The notes beneath the pieces are model-generated. The model made no database searches. It saw only the letters and a program-made list of their open reading frames with translations, and was not told where the DNA came from. 41,349 nt of DNA from NCBI GenBank assembly GCA_036397855.1, contig DASWID010000163.1, positions 1 through 41,349 of the forward strand. Reading direction: 5' to 3'. This document shows positions 34,046 through 40,838 of this stretch, in pieces. The position numbers and the translations under genes are program-made. Source of the stretch: Thermodesulfobacteriota bacterium (lineage in GTDB: Bacteria; Desulfobacterota_D; UBA1144; Nemesobacterales; CSP1-2). Every line of letters begins with the position of its first letter. Positions within the stretch are counted from its first letter, which is position 1.

Positions 34046-35422
34046 ATGGCTCAAAACAATCTACGTATCATTGTTGTCGGAGGAGGCGCTGCTGGGATTT
34101 CCTCCGCCTCGACTTCCAAGGTTATCGCGCCGGATTCCAAAGTTACTCTTTTCACAGAATATGAAGATGTAGCTTACAGTCCTTGCGGTATCCCATTCGT
34201 ACATGGAAAGGAAATTCCAGATTTCAAGAATCTCTTTCTCCAGACCTCAGAGCACTATGCTGGGATAGGAATAGATCTAAGGCTCCAAACGACTGTTACT
34301 GGACTAGATGTAAAAAATAAGACCGTTAATGTTGGCTCAGATGTCTTCGAGTGGGATCGGCTGATTCTCGCAACTGGTTTTGAATATGAAAAGCCGGATA
34401 TTCCGGGTGTAGAACTCGAAGGTCTTCACTACGTTAAGAACATTCGTCGCGCAATGGAATTTGACAAGATTCTTGATCAGATAAAGAAGGCTGTAGTCAT
34501 GTCTGCAACTCCTCTAGGTATTGAAATGACTGGCGCCCTTGCCCAAAGGGGTCTTGAGACCCACCTTGTGGACGAGGGGGCATGGATAATGTCTGATGTA
34601 GCTGATCCCGATATAGTCGAACCAGTGCAGCAGTCTCTTGAGGAACTCGGTGCAAAAATCCATTTTGGCACTAAGGTCTTAGAGTTTAAAGGCTCTAATG
34701 GAAAGGTGGCCTCGGTAGTTACAAATAATGGTGAGATCGACTGTGATGTAGTAATCGTTGCCACTCATAAAGTGCCAAACAACAAACTCGCTAAGGCTGC
34801 AGGTTTAGACATAGGAGCAACCGGGGGAATACTCGTAGATGATCATATGCGCACATCCGTCAAAGATGTTTATGCAGCAGGAGACTGCATAGAAGTTGTT
34901 CATGGCGTAACTGATTTACCAATACAAGGCCTTTCCGGGAGCCACGCCTATTCCCAGGGAAGGGTTGCGGGCGCTAACGCCGCGGGCGATGACCGAGCTT
35001 ATGATCCTGTCTACATACCCTGGGGCATGGTAGGGGGCCACGTCCAGTTAGGGGGTGTTTCCCTTGGCGAAACGCTTCATAAGGCTTTAGGAATTCCGCA
35101 CTTCGTTGCCTTTGCTCAAGGAATATCCAGAGCCAGATACTATCCAGGAGTTAGCAGAATACGTGTTAAGCTCATTGCTGATCCGAAAACACTTCGAGTC
35201 ATGGGTGCGCAGATGTCGGGCGGTGAGGGAATCAAGGAAAGAGCAGACTTCCTTGCATTTACGATCAAACGTGGAGCCACACTGCATGACTATGCCTGGA
35301 TGGAAAATGTTTATTCACCCCCAATCGGGGCACTGATGGAGCCGATTGCACTGGCGGCTCAGGCTGGATTAGCAGAGTTGGCAAAGAGAAGATACGAAGC
35401 TCCAGAATTTGCCGGCAAATAG
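34046..35422 (+). CDS. Flavoprotein of the CoA-disulfide reductase / NADH oxidase family
   Basis: The 458-residue product has the FAD Rossmann motif VVGGGAAGISSAS (residues 10-22), the redox cysteine in AYSPCGIPFVHGKEIPD (Cys47), a second FAD motif DVYAAGDCIEVVHGV and a C-terminal dimerisation domain (from about 340). In relatives Cys47 forms a mixed disulfide with CoA or a sulfenic acid. The second nucleotide loop is degenerate: VVMSATPLGIEMTG replaces the normal VVIGGGxIGxEMAE, so ordinary NAD(P)H binding is doubtful. GAGGT lies 9 bases upstream. In typical Nit1 clusters a different flavoprotein (MSMEG_0569) occupies this role. Confidence 0.88.
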   Translation: MAQNNLRIIVVGGGAAGISSASTSKVIAPDSKVTLFTEYEDVAYSPCGIPFVHGKEIPDFKNLFLQTSEHYAGIGIDLRLQTTVTGLDVKNKTVNVGSDVFEWDRLILATGFEYEKPDIPGVELEGLHYVKNIRRAMEFDKILDQIKKAVVMSATPLGIEMTGALAQRGLETHLVDEGAWIMSDVADPDIVEPVQQSLEELGAKIHFGTKVLEFKGSNGKVASVVTNNGEIDCDVVIVATHKVPNNKLAKAAGLDIGATGGILVDDHMRTSVKDVYAAGDCIEVVHGVTDLPIQGLSGSHAYSQGRVAGANAAGDDRAYDPVYIPWGMVGGHVQLGGVSLGETLHKALGIPHFVAFAQGISRARYYPGVSRIRVKLIADPKTLRVMGAQMSGGEGIKERADFLAFTIKRGATLHDYAWMENVYSPPIGALMEPIALAAQAGLAELAKRRYEAPEFAGK

Positions 35423-35438
35423 AATAGAGGTAGCAAAA

Positions 35439-35699
35439 TTGGCAGACAACAAATCTTTCAGTCAATGGTTAAGAAAAAATGCTGAAAAGTACCTGCTGGA
35501 GGCTGCGGCTGATGATCTAATAGCCCGCTATCCCGATCTTTGCGCAAAGCCTTACCGCGATGAAGGGCCTGGTCCCTTTTTTTGGAGGAAGGTATTCGTT
35601 CCACTTTATACTTCTATTCCCTGGAGCATACGTAAAAAGATTATCCTTCTTACTGCATACCCGGGTGGAAAACGCCCACACTGGAAGAGTTTTACTTAA
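35439..35699 (+). CDS. Unrecognised 86-residue protein in the cluster
   Basis: I do not recognise this family. The start is TTG at 35439, supported by AGAGG 8 bases upstream. A further upstream ATG (35409) would overlap the flavoprotein gene and has no such site. The protein starts with a helical stretch (SFSQWLRKNAEKYLLEAAAD), continues with DLIARYPDLCAKPYRDEGPG and then an aromatic and basic half, FFWRKVFVPLYTSIPWSIRK, ending PGGKRPHWKSFT. The hydrophobic segment is too short and charged for a clear membrane helix. It begins 16 bases after the flavoprotein stop and ends 5 bases before the DUF2877 gene, so it is almost surely translated as part of the operon. Confidence 0.75.
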   Translation: MADNKSFSQWLRKNAEKYLLEAAADDLIARYPDLCAKPYRDEGPGPFFWRKVFVPLYTSIPWSIRKKIILLTAYPGGKRPHWKSFT

Positions 35700-35704
35700 T
35701 TCCG

Positions 35705-36685
35705 ATGCCATTAATTGCAGAATCCGTAGGTTATAAGGCCAAGAAGGCCCTACAGAATTCCCGAACAAAATCTAAGATACATAGCGTATTCGATCACGCC
35801 TTTTATATAGAAGTTAATGAAAACAAATTGATTAATGTCATAACGACTATATCGTACATGAGTTCAACCTCTGTTCTGATAAAGAATACAAGAATGAAGA
35901 GTTTTAAACTATTGAATATTAAAGAAGGTATGCAAGTTAGCGCAGACGATCGTCATATTGTGATCGGAGACAAGCTAGCAGCTATAAAACTTGATGGGTC
36001 CTCCACATATTCAAAACCCCCGGTCCCAAAAAAGGAATCATTAGGAAGTTTAGCTATGATAAGTTTGAATCTCAGGGTAGCTCGAGATGAAATATATAAA
36101 TGCAGGAGCAGGGACGGTCTGGTCGATGTATTGGAAAAGGTGGAAACCACGGGCCCGCTCAACCTTTTTCTAAAACCTCAAGAGATCAACCTTTCAGAAA
36201 GAGCAAGGCCTTATATCGAAAGGCTAATGTGGGGCCTCCACTGGGGCGATTCCGAGATGGTATTATCGAATGCCCAGTTGCTTCTAGGATTAGGCCCGGG
36301 ACTAACACCTTCATGTGATGACTTTTTAGCAGGTTTGCTAATGAGTTTAAACTTCGCGGGCAAAGTTATCTTAAAAGATATTAAGCAGGAAACGGAGTTT
36401 TATAAGATGATTTCTAACCAAATCTACAGGTCCGCAAAATCAAAAACAACTATATACAGCCTAAATAATTTAGAAGGTGCTTGTTATGGTGAAGGGCCTA
36501 ATGCAGCTGTGGACTTAATGCTCAGTCTGCTAACAAAGGATGCAAATCAAGTTGCAAAGTGTACTCGGATGGTGCTAAAGATCGGAGAAACAACGGGCGC
36601 CGATATCGCAATTGGAGTTTACTATGGAATTCGTTATTTGATTTCGCGATTAGAAGGTATAGAAAGCTTTGATGAAACCGCTTAA
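35705..36685 (+). CDS. allH: DUF2877 protein (YlbF/AllH-like), oxamate-carbamoyltransferase-type subunit
   Basis: The 326-residue product has the DUF2877 hallmark LLGLGPGLTPSCDDFLAGLL (about residues 196-215), then TIYSLNNLEGACYGEGPNAA and a terminal TGADIAIGVYYGIRYLIS. E. coli AllH (YlbF) has the same GxGPGLTPxGDD element and is the third component of oxamate carbamoyltransferase with AllF and AllG. Here it is separated from those two by carbamate kinase, the amidohydrolase, two Nit1-type genes, the flavoprotein and the 86-residue protein. The stop overlaps the glycosyltransferase start by 14 bases, indicating coupling. Confidence 0.85.
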   Translation: MPLIAESVGYKAKKALQNSRTKSKIHSVFDHAFYIEVNENKLINVITTISYMSSTSVLIKNTRMKSFKLLNIKEGMQVSADDRHIVIGDKLAAIKLDGSSTYSKPPVPKKESLGSLAMISLNLRVARDEIYKCRSRDGLVDVLEKVETTGPLNLFLKPQEINLSERARPYIERLMWGLHWGDSEMVLSNAQLLLGLGPGLTPSCDDFLAGLLMSLNFAGKVILKDIKQETEFYKMISNQIYRSAKSKTTIYSLNNLEGACYGEGPNAAVDLMLSLLTKDANQVAKCTRMVLKIGETTGADIAIGVYYGIRYLISRLEGIESFDETA

Positions 36686-37868
36686 GATCGCCCTATTTAC
36701 ATATTCAACCAAGCCAAGAGGAGGCGTCGTACATACTCTAAGATTGGCGGAGGAATTGACAAGTCTAAAACATGACGTTCATGTTTATACCCTATCCACC
36801 GGGAATGGCTTTTACAGAAATGTAGACTTTCCCCATACCCTTATACCTTGCCCGGTGGTCAACTATCCAAGCATTGATGAAAAGATAGAAAGCTATATCC
36901 GAATATATTACGAATATCTCTCGTCCATAAATGAACTTTACGACATCTACCACGCAGAGGATTGTATCTCAGCAAATGCACTATTGGAATTGCGTAATAA
37001 TGGAGTTATCAAGTCGTTCGTAAGAACGGTCCATCACCTAGATGATTTCACTTCTCATTCCCTAATTGAGTGCCAGTCGAACAGTATATTGGAACCCGAT
37101 CATGTGATGGTTGTTAGCAGATATTGGGAAAAGGAACTCCGTTCACTTTATTCCTTAAACCCTATACTTACTCAAAATGGCGTGGATGTGGGCAGGTTTT
37201 CACAACTTAAAGGAGACAAATATTCAAAAGAATCGGCAAAAGGTAAGTTTTCGGTTAATGGTTACAGGGTAATTTTGAGTATAGGTGGAATTGAACCGCG
37301 AAAGAATACCTTAACTACGCTCAGGGCGTTTAACATTGCAAAATCCCATTTTATGAAAAAGGGTGAGCGTTTGATATGGTTAATTGGAGGCGGAGAAACC
37401 CTCTTCGATTACAGGGCATATCGCGAGGAATTCTTTTCTCAAGTCGAGAGGCTAGGACTCAAAATGGATCAAGACATAAGGGTTCTTGGGAATATACCGG
37501 AAGTGAATATGCCAGACCTTTACGGCGCGGGAGATATTTTTGTATTTCCATCCCTGAAAGAAGGTTGGGGACTTGTCGTGCTTGAGGCCATGGCTTCAGG
37601 AGTTCCAGTCATCGCTTCCAATATTGCACCGCTGACCGAGTATCTAAAAGATAGTGAAAACGCAATCCTTATTCCTCCCATGGACCATGAGGCCCTGGCT
37701 CAAGAAATAATAAGTGTTTTGGAAGACGAAGATCTTCGAGAAAAACTAGCAACAAATGGACTGAGGACTGCCAAATCCTACAGCTGGCGGAGTACAGCGT
37801 TAATGCATTCGGAGTTTTATAATAGAATTCTAGAAGGTGTTATACCAGTTAAAAAAAACACATTGTAA
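36672..37868 (+). CDS. Glycosyltransferase, MSMEG_0565 family (GT4 fold)
   Basis: The product, about 398 residues, is a GT-B retaining glycosyltransferase. The N-terminal domain has FTYSTKPRGGVVHTLRLAEEL and IYHAEDCISANAL. The donor-binding domain has ILSIGGIEPRKNTLTTLRAF and the E-x7-E motif EGWGLVVLEAMASGVPVIAS (about 299-318). The N-terminal sequence is typical of the Nit1-cluster glycosyltransferase (MSMEG_0565), which suggests the final product is glycosylated. The start is ATG 36672, with TTG just before it, overlapping the DUF2877 stop. It is the last gene of the cluster proper and is followed by a GC-rich hairpin. Confidence 0.9.
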   Translation: MKPLKIALFTYSTKPRGGVVHTLRLAEELTSLKHDVHVYTLSTGNGFYRNVDFPHTLIPCPVVNYPSIDEKIESYIRIYYEYLSSINELYDIYHAEDCISANALLELRNNGVIKSFVRTVHHLDDFTSHSLIECQSNSILEPDHVMVVSRYWEKELRSLYSLNPILTQNGVDVGRFSQLKGDKYSKESAKGKFSVNGYRVILSIGGIEPRKNTLTTLRAFNIAKSHFMKKGERLIWLIGGGETLFDYRAYREEFFSQVERLGLKMDQDIRVLGNIPEVNMPDLYGAGDIFVFPSLKEGWGLVVLEAMASGVPVIASNIAPLTEYLKDSENAILIPPMDHEALAQEIISVLEDEDLREKLATNGLRTAKSYSWRSTALMHSEFYNRILEGVIPVKKNTL

Positions 37869-38076
37869 ATTTCTTCACTTGTATGCATAACTACCGAAAT
37901 CACCCGCAGGGAATGGCGGCCAGCGACGTTGATTTCAGGTCTAAATCCCGACCGCCAATCCCGGTCGGGTGCAACAACTGGTTATGCCACCATTTGTGAC
38001 CGTTTGAATTGTCTTTTCTAGTGACTGGCACACAACTTCCTTTGTTGATTTAAGGTCACCGGACAGCACTGGGCAT
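37869..38076. other. Short gene-free stretch after the cluster
   Basis: About 200 bases hold the GC-rich hairpin noted separately and nothing else recognisable. No tRNA or reading frame is seen. It separates the plus-strand cluster from a convergent tiny gene. Confidence 0.35.
37947..37969 (+). terminator. GC-rich hairpin downstream of the cluster
   Basis: CCCGACC (37947-37953) pairs with GGTCGGG (37963-37969) around a 9-base loop, 80 bases after the last gene of the cluster. There is no T-run, so this is either a weak or Rho-assisted terminator or a dispersed palindrome. Confidence 0.35.
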
Positions 38077-38184
38077 TTATTTATTCTTCTTTTCCTTTTT
38101 CAGTTTTCGTTTTTCCTTTGGATTAAGCTGGGCCTTTTTCTGTTGTTCCCTTTTGCCTTTATCTTTTTTTCCCTTATCACCCAT
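38077..38184 (-). CDS. Tiny lysine-rich protein (35 residues)
   Basis: On the minus strand, AAGGAG lies 8 bases before an ATG at 38184. It opens a 35-codon frame beginning MGDKGKKDKGKREQQKKAQL and ending with a KEKRKLKKEKKNK-type tail, with TAA at 38079-38077. Almost half of the residues are lysine, and there are no hydrophobic clusters. I have the impression of similar short MG(K/D)KxKGKREQxKKxxL...KEKRKLKKEKK proteins in other bacteria, but the function is unknown; RNA or ribosome binding or DNA compaction are guesses. The strong ribosome site and repetitive low-complexity codons ending exactly at a stop support a real gene. Confidence 0.7.
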   Translation of the reverse strand: MGDKGKKDKGKREQQKKAQLNPKEKRKLKKEKKNK

Positions 38185-38856
38185 ATCTGTTTCTCCTTGG
38201 TTGAAAATGACTTGCGCCCGACTGTAGCGCCGAAAACCCGTCTTCGGTTGTAGGGGTTAGCAGATGAGATCGATTGGCGTCACGCTCGCCAATTTCTCGG
38301 CTATCCCCAAGCACTACTTGACATGCGGTATGACTACTAAATAGCCTGCGAAAATGCAGCATAATTTCCTATATGGCAAGTTATACTGCAAATCTTTGAT
38401 CAATCTAATGTTAAAACGAGTCTAGTTTCATGTCAAGATTTCACCCTATTTTTCACCTAGTTTTCTTCAACCAATTCACCGGATAACCTACCCGTTCATC
38501 CTGAGCTCTGTCGAGGATGTTAAGCCTTGTATCTTTCCGCACTCCCAACCTTCGATTAGACTCACGGCTTAGTGTGAACCGGTTTTTGAACACTTCAATC
38601 CTTACTACCGGGTTCGTCGTGGCACCGAATCTGAGCCATTTTCCTTCACCGGAGATTATACTTCAAACCGTCATAAATTAAATTGCACGAATAAATTCGT
38701 GCCTACAAACTTTTTATTTGTAGGCACAGACTTGTCTGTGCCATTGAGCACGTCCGACGAGACCATGAGGGACTGATGCCCTCATCAGTTAGGCTCTAAC
38801 CCGACCTCACATCCCCCGAATCAAATGATCAAATTGTCAAATGATCTCATAATCAA
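38185..38856. repeat. Gene-free, repeat-rich stretch
   Basis: About 670 bases without a credible gene. Recognisable elements are a TTCGAC/CTGAGC-family copy, CGTTCATCCTGAGCTCTGTC (38493-38512), and the triple hairpin at 38685-38742. A CGACGAGACCAT...GGGACTGATGCC...CATCAG unit (about 38754-38789) carries the hairpin ACTGATG/CATCAGT at 38772-38789. A second copy of that last unit is at 40016-40056. Confidence 0.55.
38685..38742. repeat. Three adjoining hairpins, REP/BIME-like
   Basis: GCACGAAT/ATTCGTGC (38685-38702), GCCTACAAA/TTTGTAGGC (38701-38725) and GGCACAGA/TCTGTGCC (38723-38742) follow one another almost without spacers. Neighbouring stems share bases at their edges, so alternative pairing is possible. 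This dense palindrome cluster is typical of mobile REP-type elements, and a RAYT gene is present at 1112-1576, although its own REP sequence is different. Confidence 0.65.
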
Positions 38857-39519
38857 TCACGAGCCACCACGAACTGGAAGCACGAAGCGGTTGGGGACCT
38901 TACTGGTGATGATCAAGCCGCCAGTGGTGAAATCGACGCACCACGCGGCGTCCGGGCTGCTCGGGTACGTAGTAGACGACCAGTAGCGGCCTGTAACAAT
39001 GTTCAAGAATGGGTGGCCAGTCGGCAACGCTGGATTAAAGTTTCCAAGATCAAGGAGGCTCGTCAACTGATTCCGATTCGGCAAATGCCAATCCCCTTCA
39101 GCGGAACCATCCATAAGGCCACATTCCCCGCTATTCAGAGTATTCGCATCTGCCAACGCGTCGGCCCAAAGCCTTGACCCAAAACAGTTCGCGTCCTTCA
39201 GCCAAATAAGCCCTGTCAGATTATCCGTCACCGTACCGTCACAGGACTCCTCTGCGTCGGTGCAGTCGCCATCGCTGTTCATGTCAACATTGGCCGTGAA
39301 CCGCGGGTCCGGAGGTGCCACTCCTGCCCGCACTTCACCATCCTGGCCCTGAGCGCCGGCATCTGTACAGGGTATCTCATCAATTGGGGGAATCTCCCCC
39401 CTGGATCCCCAGCACGTCGTCTGACCCGTCTGTGGCACCGGAGCCTTACAAGAGTCCAACTCTGTACCCATTAGCCCCAAACTAAGCAATACAAACAACA
39501 AAAGAAATACCTTTTTCAT
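38857..39519 (-). CDS. Secreted DUF1566 (Lcl C-terminal-like) protein
   Basis: The 220-residue product starts with a clear signal peptide (MKKVFLLLFVLLSLGLMG). A linker with acidic calcium-like features (VDMNSDGDCTDAEESCDG) follows, then the DUF1566 domain: DNLTGLIWLKDANCFG, WADALADANTL, GDWHLPNRNQLTSLLDLGNF and RYWSSTTYPSSPDAAWCVDF. Such domains occur in secreted or surface adhesin-like proteins resembling the Legionella collagen-like protein C-terminus; the ligand is unknown. The coding sequence is visibly more GC-rich than neighbouring genes and lies between repeat clusters, which suggests transfer. AGGAGG lies just upstream of the ATG. Confidence 0.85.
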   Translation of the reverse strand: MKKVFLLLFVLLSLGLMGTELDSCKAPVPQTGQTTCWGSRGEIPPIDEIPCTDAGAQGQDGEVRAGVAPPDPRFTANVDMNSDGDCTDAEESCDGTVTDNLTGLIWLKDANCFGSRLWADALADANTLNSGECGLMDGSAEGDWHLPNRNQLTSLLDLGNFNPALPTGHPFLNIVTGRYWSSTTYPSSPDAAWCVDFTTGGLIITSKVPNRFVLPVRGGS

Positions 39520-39549
39520 GGTATTTACCTCCTGATTTTAATTGTTTTT

Positions 39550-39849
39550 TCAAAGCAACGCTGTGTGCATGGAATAATCCTCAATGGCCTGTATCAATAC
39601 AGGGTAATCTTCCCTATGAATACCTTTGCTATAAAAGTTCCAAATGCTCATATGGTTAGATAATAGATAAAATGGTACCGGCTTGTCTATACAACTTTGG
39701 ATGTATTTTGGTTGTACACGGATGTACAACCTTTTTACCCGTACAACGGGGTGACTCGGCCTAGTAAAATAGGGACTGAAACTGTTATTTATAAAGACAG
39801 CGTCTGCTGTACCTATTTTACATTGAGTTGGAAAGACTATCATCGCCAA
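39550..39849 (-). CDS. Doubtful 99-residue hypothetical frame
   Basis: An open frame with no recognised domain. Its first 28 codons (minus strand) come from the 112-base direct repeat at 39766-39877 and therefore probably are not ancestral coding sequence. The C-terminal part, SNHMSIWNFYSKGIHREDYP followed by VLIQAIEDY, has the composition of a real protein and may be a remnant of a larger gene. I would treat it as unproven. Confidence 0.2.
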   Translation of the reverse strand: MAMIVFPTQCKIGTADAVFINNSFSPYFTRPSHPVVRVKRLYIRVQPKYIQSCIDKPVPFYLLSNHMSIWNFYSKGIHREDYPVLIQAIEDYSMHTALL

Positions 39850-39877
39850 TGAAAGCTGGTGTCTCTCCTATTTTTCC
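39766..39877 (+). repeat. About 110-base direct repeat, copy A
   Basis: The unit starts AAAATAGGGACTGAAACTGT, contains TTATTTATAAAGACAGCGTC and ends TTTTTCC. Copy B at 40108-40215 matches it along the whole length at most positions, with small changes and a 4-base length difference. A gene-free spacer of about 230 bases separates the copies. Confidence 0.8.
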
Positions 39878-40107
39878 GTTAGAGCACCCTTCGACTGGGT
39901 GATCGGAAATTGTTATTTAAATATTATGAACTTATTTTAAGCCGTTCATCCTGAGCTCTGTCGAAGGCGGGGAGGAATAACAACCTAACCTCAGTTAGTA
40001 CCATTAAGCACAACCGACGAGACCATAAAATGTAGGGACTGATGCCATCATCAGTCCAAATCAAGCCCGTTCAGGAACCGGGAGCTACATTTTCTCATTC
40101 TTCGATC
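39878..40107. repeat. Spacer between the direct repeats, with two other repeat families
   Basis: It contains another TTCGAC/CTGAGC copy, CCGTTCATCCTGAGCTCTGT (39942-39961) continuing TCGAAGG. It also has the unit CGACGAGACCATAAAATGTA (40016-40035) followed by the perfect hairpin GACTGATG/CATCAGTC (40037-40056). No gene is visible. Confidence 0.55.
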
Positions 40108-40215
40108 AAAATAGGGACTGAAACTATTATTTATAAAGACAGCGTCTGCTGTGCCTTTCTTACACTAAGAGAGAATATCATCCCCAATCAAAACTAGTGT
40201 CTGTTCCATTTTTCC
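40108..40215 (+). repeat. About 110-base direct repeat, copy B
   Basis: The partner of 39766-39877, starting AAAATAGGGACTGAAACTAT and ending TTTTTCC. The shared ends suggest a duplicated, possibly mobile, short element, but no terminal inverted repeats are evident. Confidence 0.8.
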
Positions 40216-40313
40216 TCGAGCCATAATTTAGGTTAGAATTAAGGGAATATCACCCAATTAATGGTATATTCGTGTTCATTCGTGGATAATAAGGTGTTCA
40301 GAGGTGAAGGTTT
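40216..40313. repeat. Region before osmC with a CGTGTTCATTCGTGG repeat half
   Basis: TATTCGTGTTCATTCGTGG (about 40266-40284) is one half of the AGCCACGAATNAACACGAATA palindrome family. The inverted half AGCCACGAATCAACGC follows the osmC stop at 40700-40715, so the osmC gene is bracketed by the two halves. A ribosome site GAGGTGAAGG precedes osmC. Confidence 0.5.
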
Positions 40314-40700
40314 ATGGAAGTTCAGGCTATTTGGAAGAAGAATTATCGGGTTGAAGTTAGGGCGAGGCAATTTAATGTTCCTATTGATGAGGCTCCCGAG
40401 TTCAATGGTGAAGACACCGGAATGATGCCGACTGAATTATTTCTCTGCTCTCTAGCTTCTTGTTATTGCCTTTCTCTCGTATACGTTGCTAAAAAAAAGC
40501 AAATGAAAATTGAAGACATGCGTGTAAATGTAATAGGCGAAAAGGACAAAAGAAATTTCATTTTTTCAAGACTTATAGTAGAGGTTGAGAGTTCATTGCC
40601 ATCAGAGGATTTAGAAGATATCATCGATATTGCAATAAAATATTGCTATGTGAGCAATACTGTATCAAAATCATGCCCGATTGAGTATGTAGTAGTTTAG
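40314..40700 (+). CDS. OsmC-family protein
   Basis: The 128-residue product has the OsmC/Ohr fold with two cysteines at family positions: SLASCYCLSLVYVAKKK (first, on the central helix) and KYCYVSNTVSKSCPIEYVV (second, near the C-terminus). In Ohr and OsmC the pair reduces organic hydroperoxides; many members of this YhfA-like branch have unknown substrates. The conserved GEDTGMMPTELFLCSLASC opening supports the assignment. It is co-directional with, and followed after a heptad-repeat array by, the short FdrA-like gene. Confidence 0.88.
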   Translation: MEVQAIWKKNYRVEVRARQFNVPIDEAPEFNGEDTGMMPTELFLCSLASCYCLSLVYVAKKKQMKIEDMRVNVIGEKDKRNFIFSRLIVEVESSLPSEDLEDIIDIAIKYCYVSNTVSKSCPIEYVVV

Positions 40701-40739
40701 CCACGAATCAACGCTAATGGACAGGAATCAAGAATTAAG

Positions 40740-40816
40740 TGCAGGATACAGAATACAAGATGAACGACGCAGGACACAGCATGGATCATGGATCATGAAT
40801 CGTGTATCATGCATCA
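40740..40816. repeat. Heptad-repeat inverted array 4 (degenerate)
   Basis: The left arm (40740-40780) has degenerate units CAGGATA, CAGAATA, CAAGATG, CAGGACA. The right arm (40781-40816) has ATCATGG, ATCATGA, ATCGTGT, ATCATGC. It has the same architecture as the three arrays in the main cluster, more eroded. It lies between osmC and the FdrA-like gene. Confidence 0.7.
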
Positions 40817-40838
40817 TTTTTAATGGAGGGGAAATATC

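Noticed and set aside
35409-35438. ATG start of the 86-residue protein inside the flavoprotein gene
   Set aside because: The TTG at 35439 has a well-placed AGAGG; the upstream ATG has none and would overlap the flavoprotein coding end.
38177-38362. 61-residue minus-strand frame after the cluster
   Set aside because: It has no domain-like composition, overlaps the better-supported tiny lysine-rich gene region, and lacks a ribosome site.
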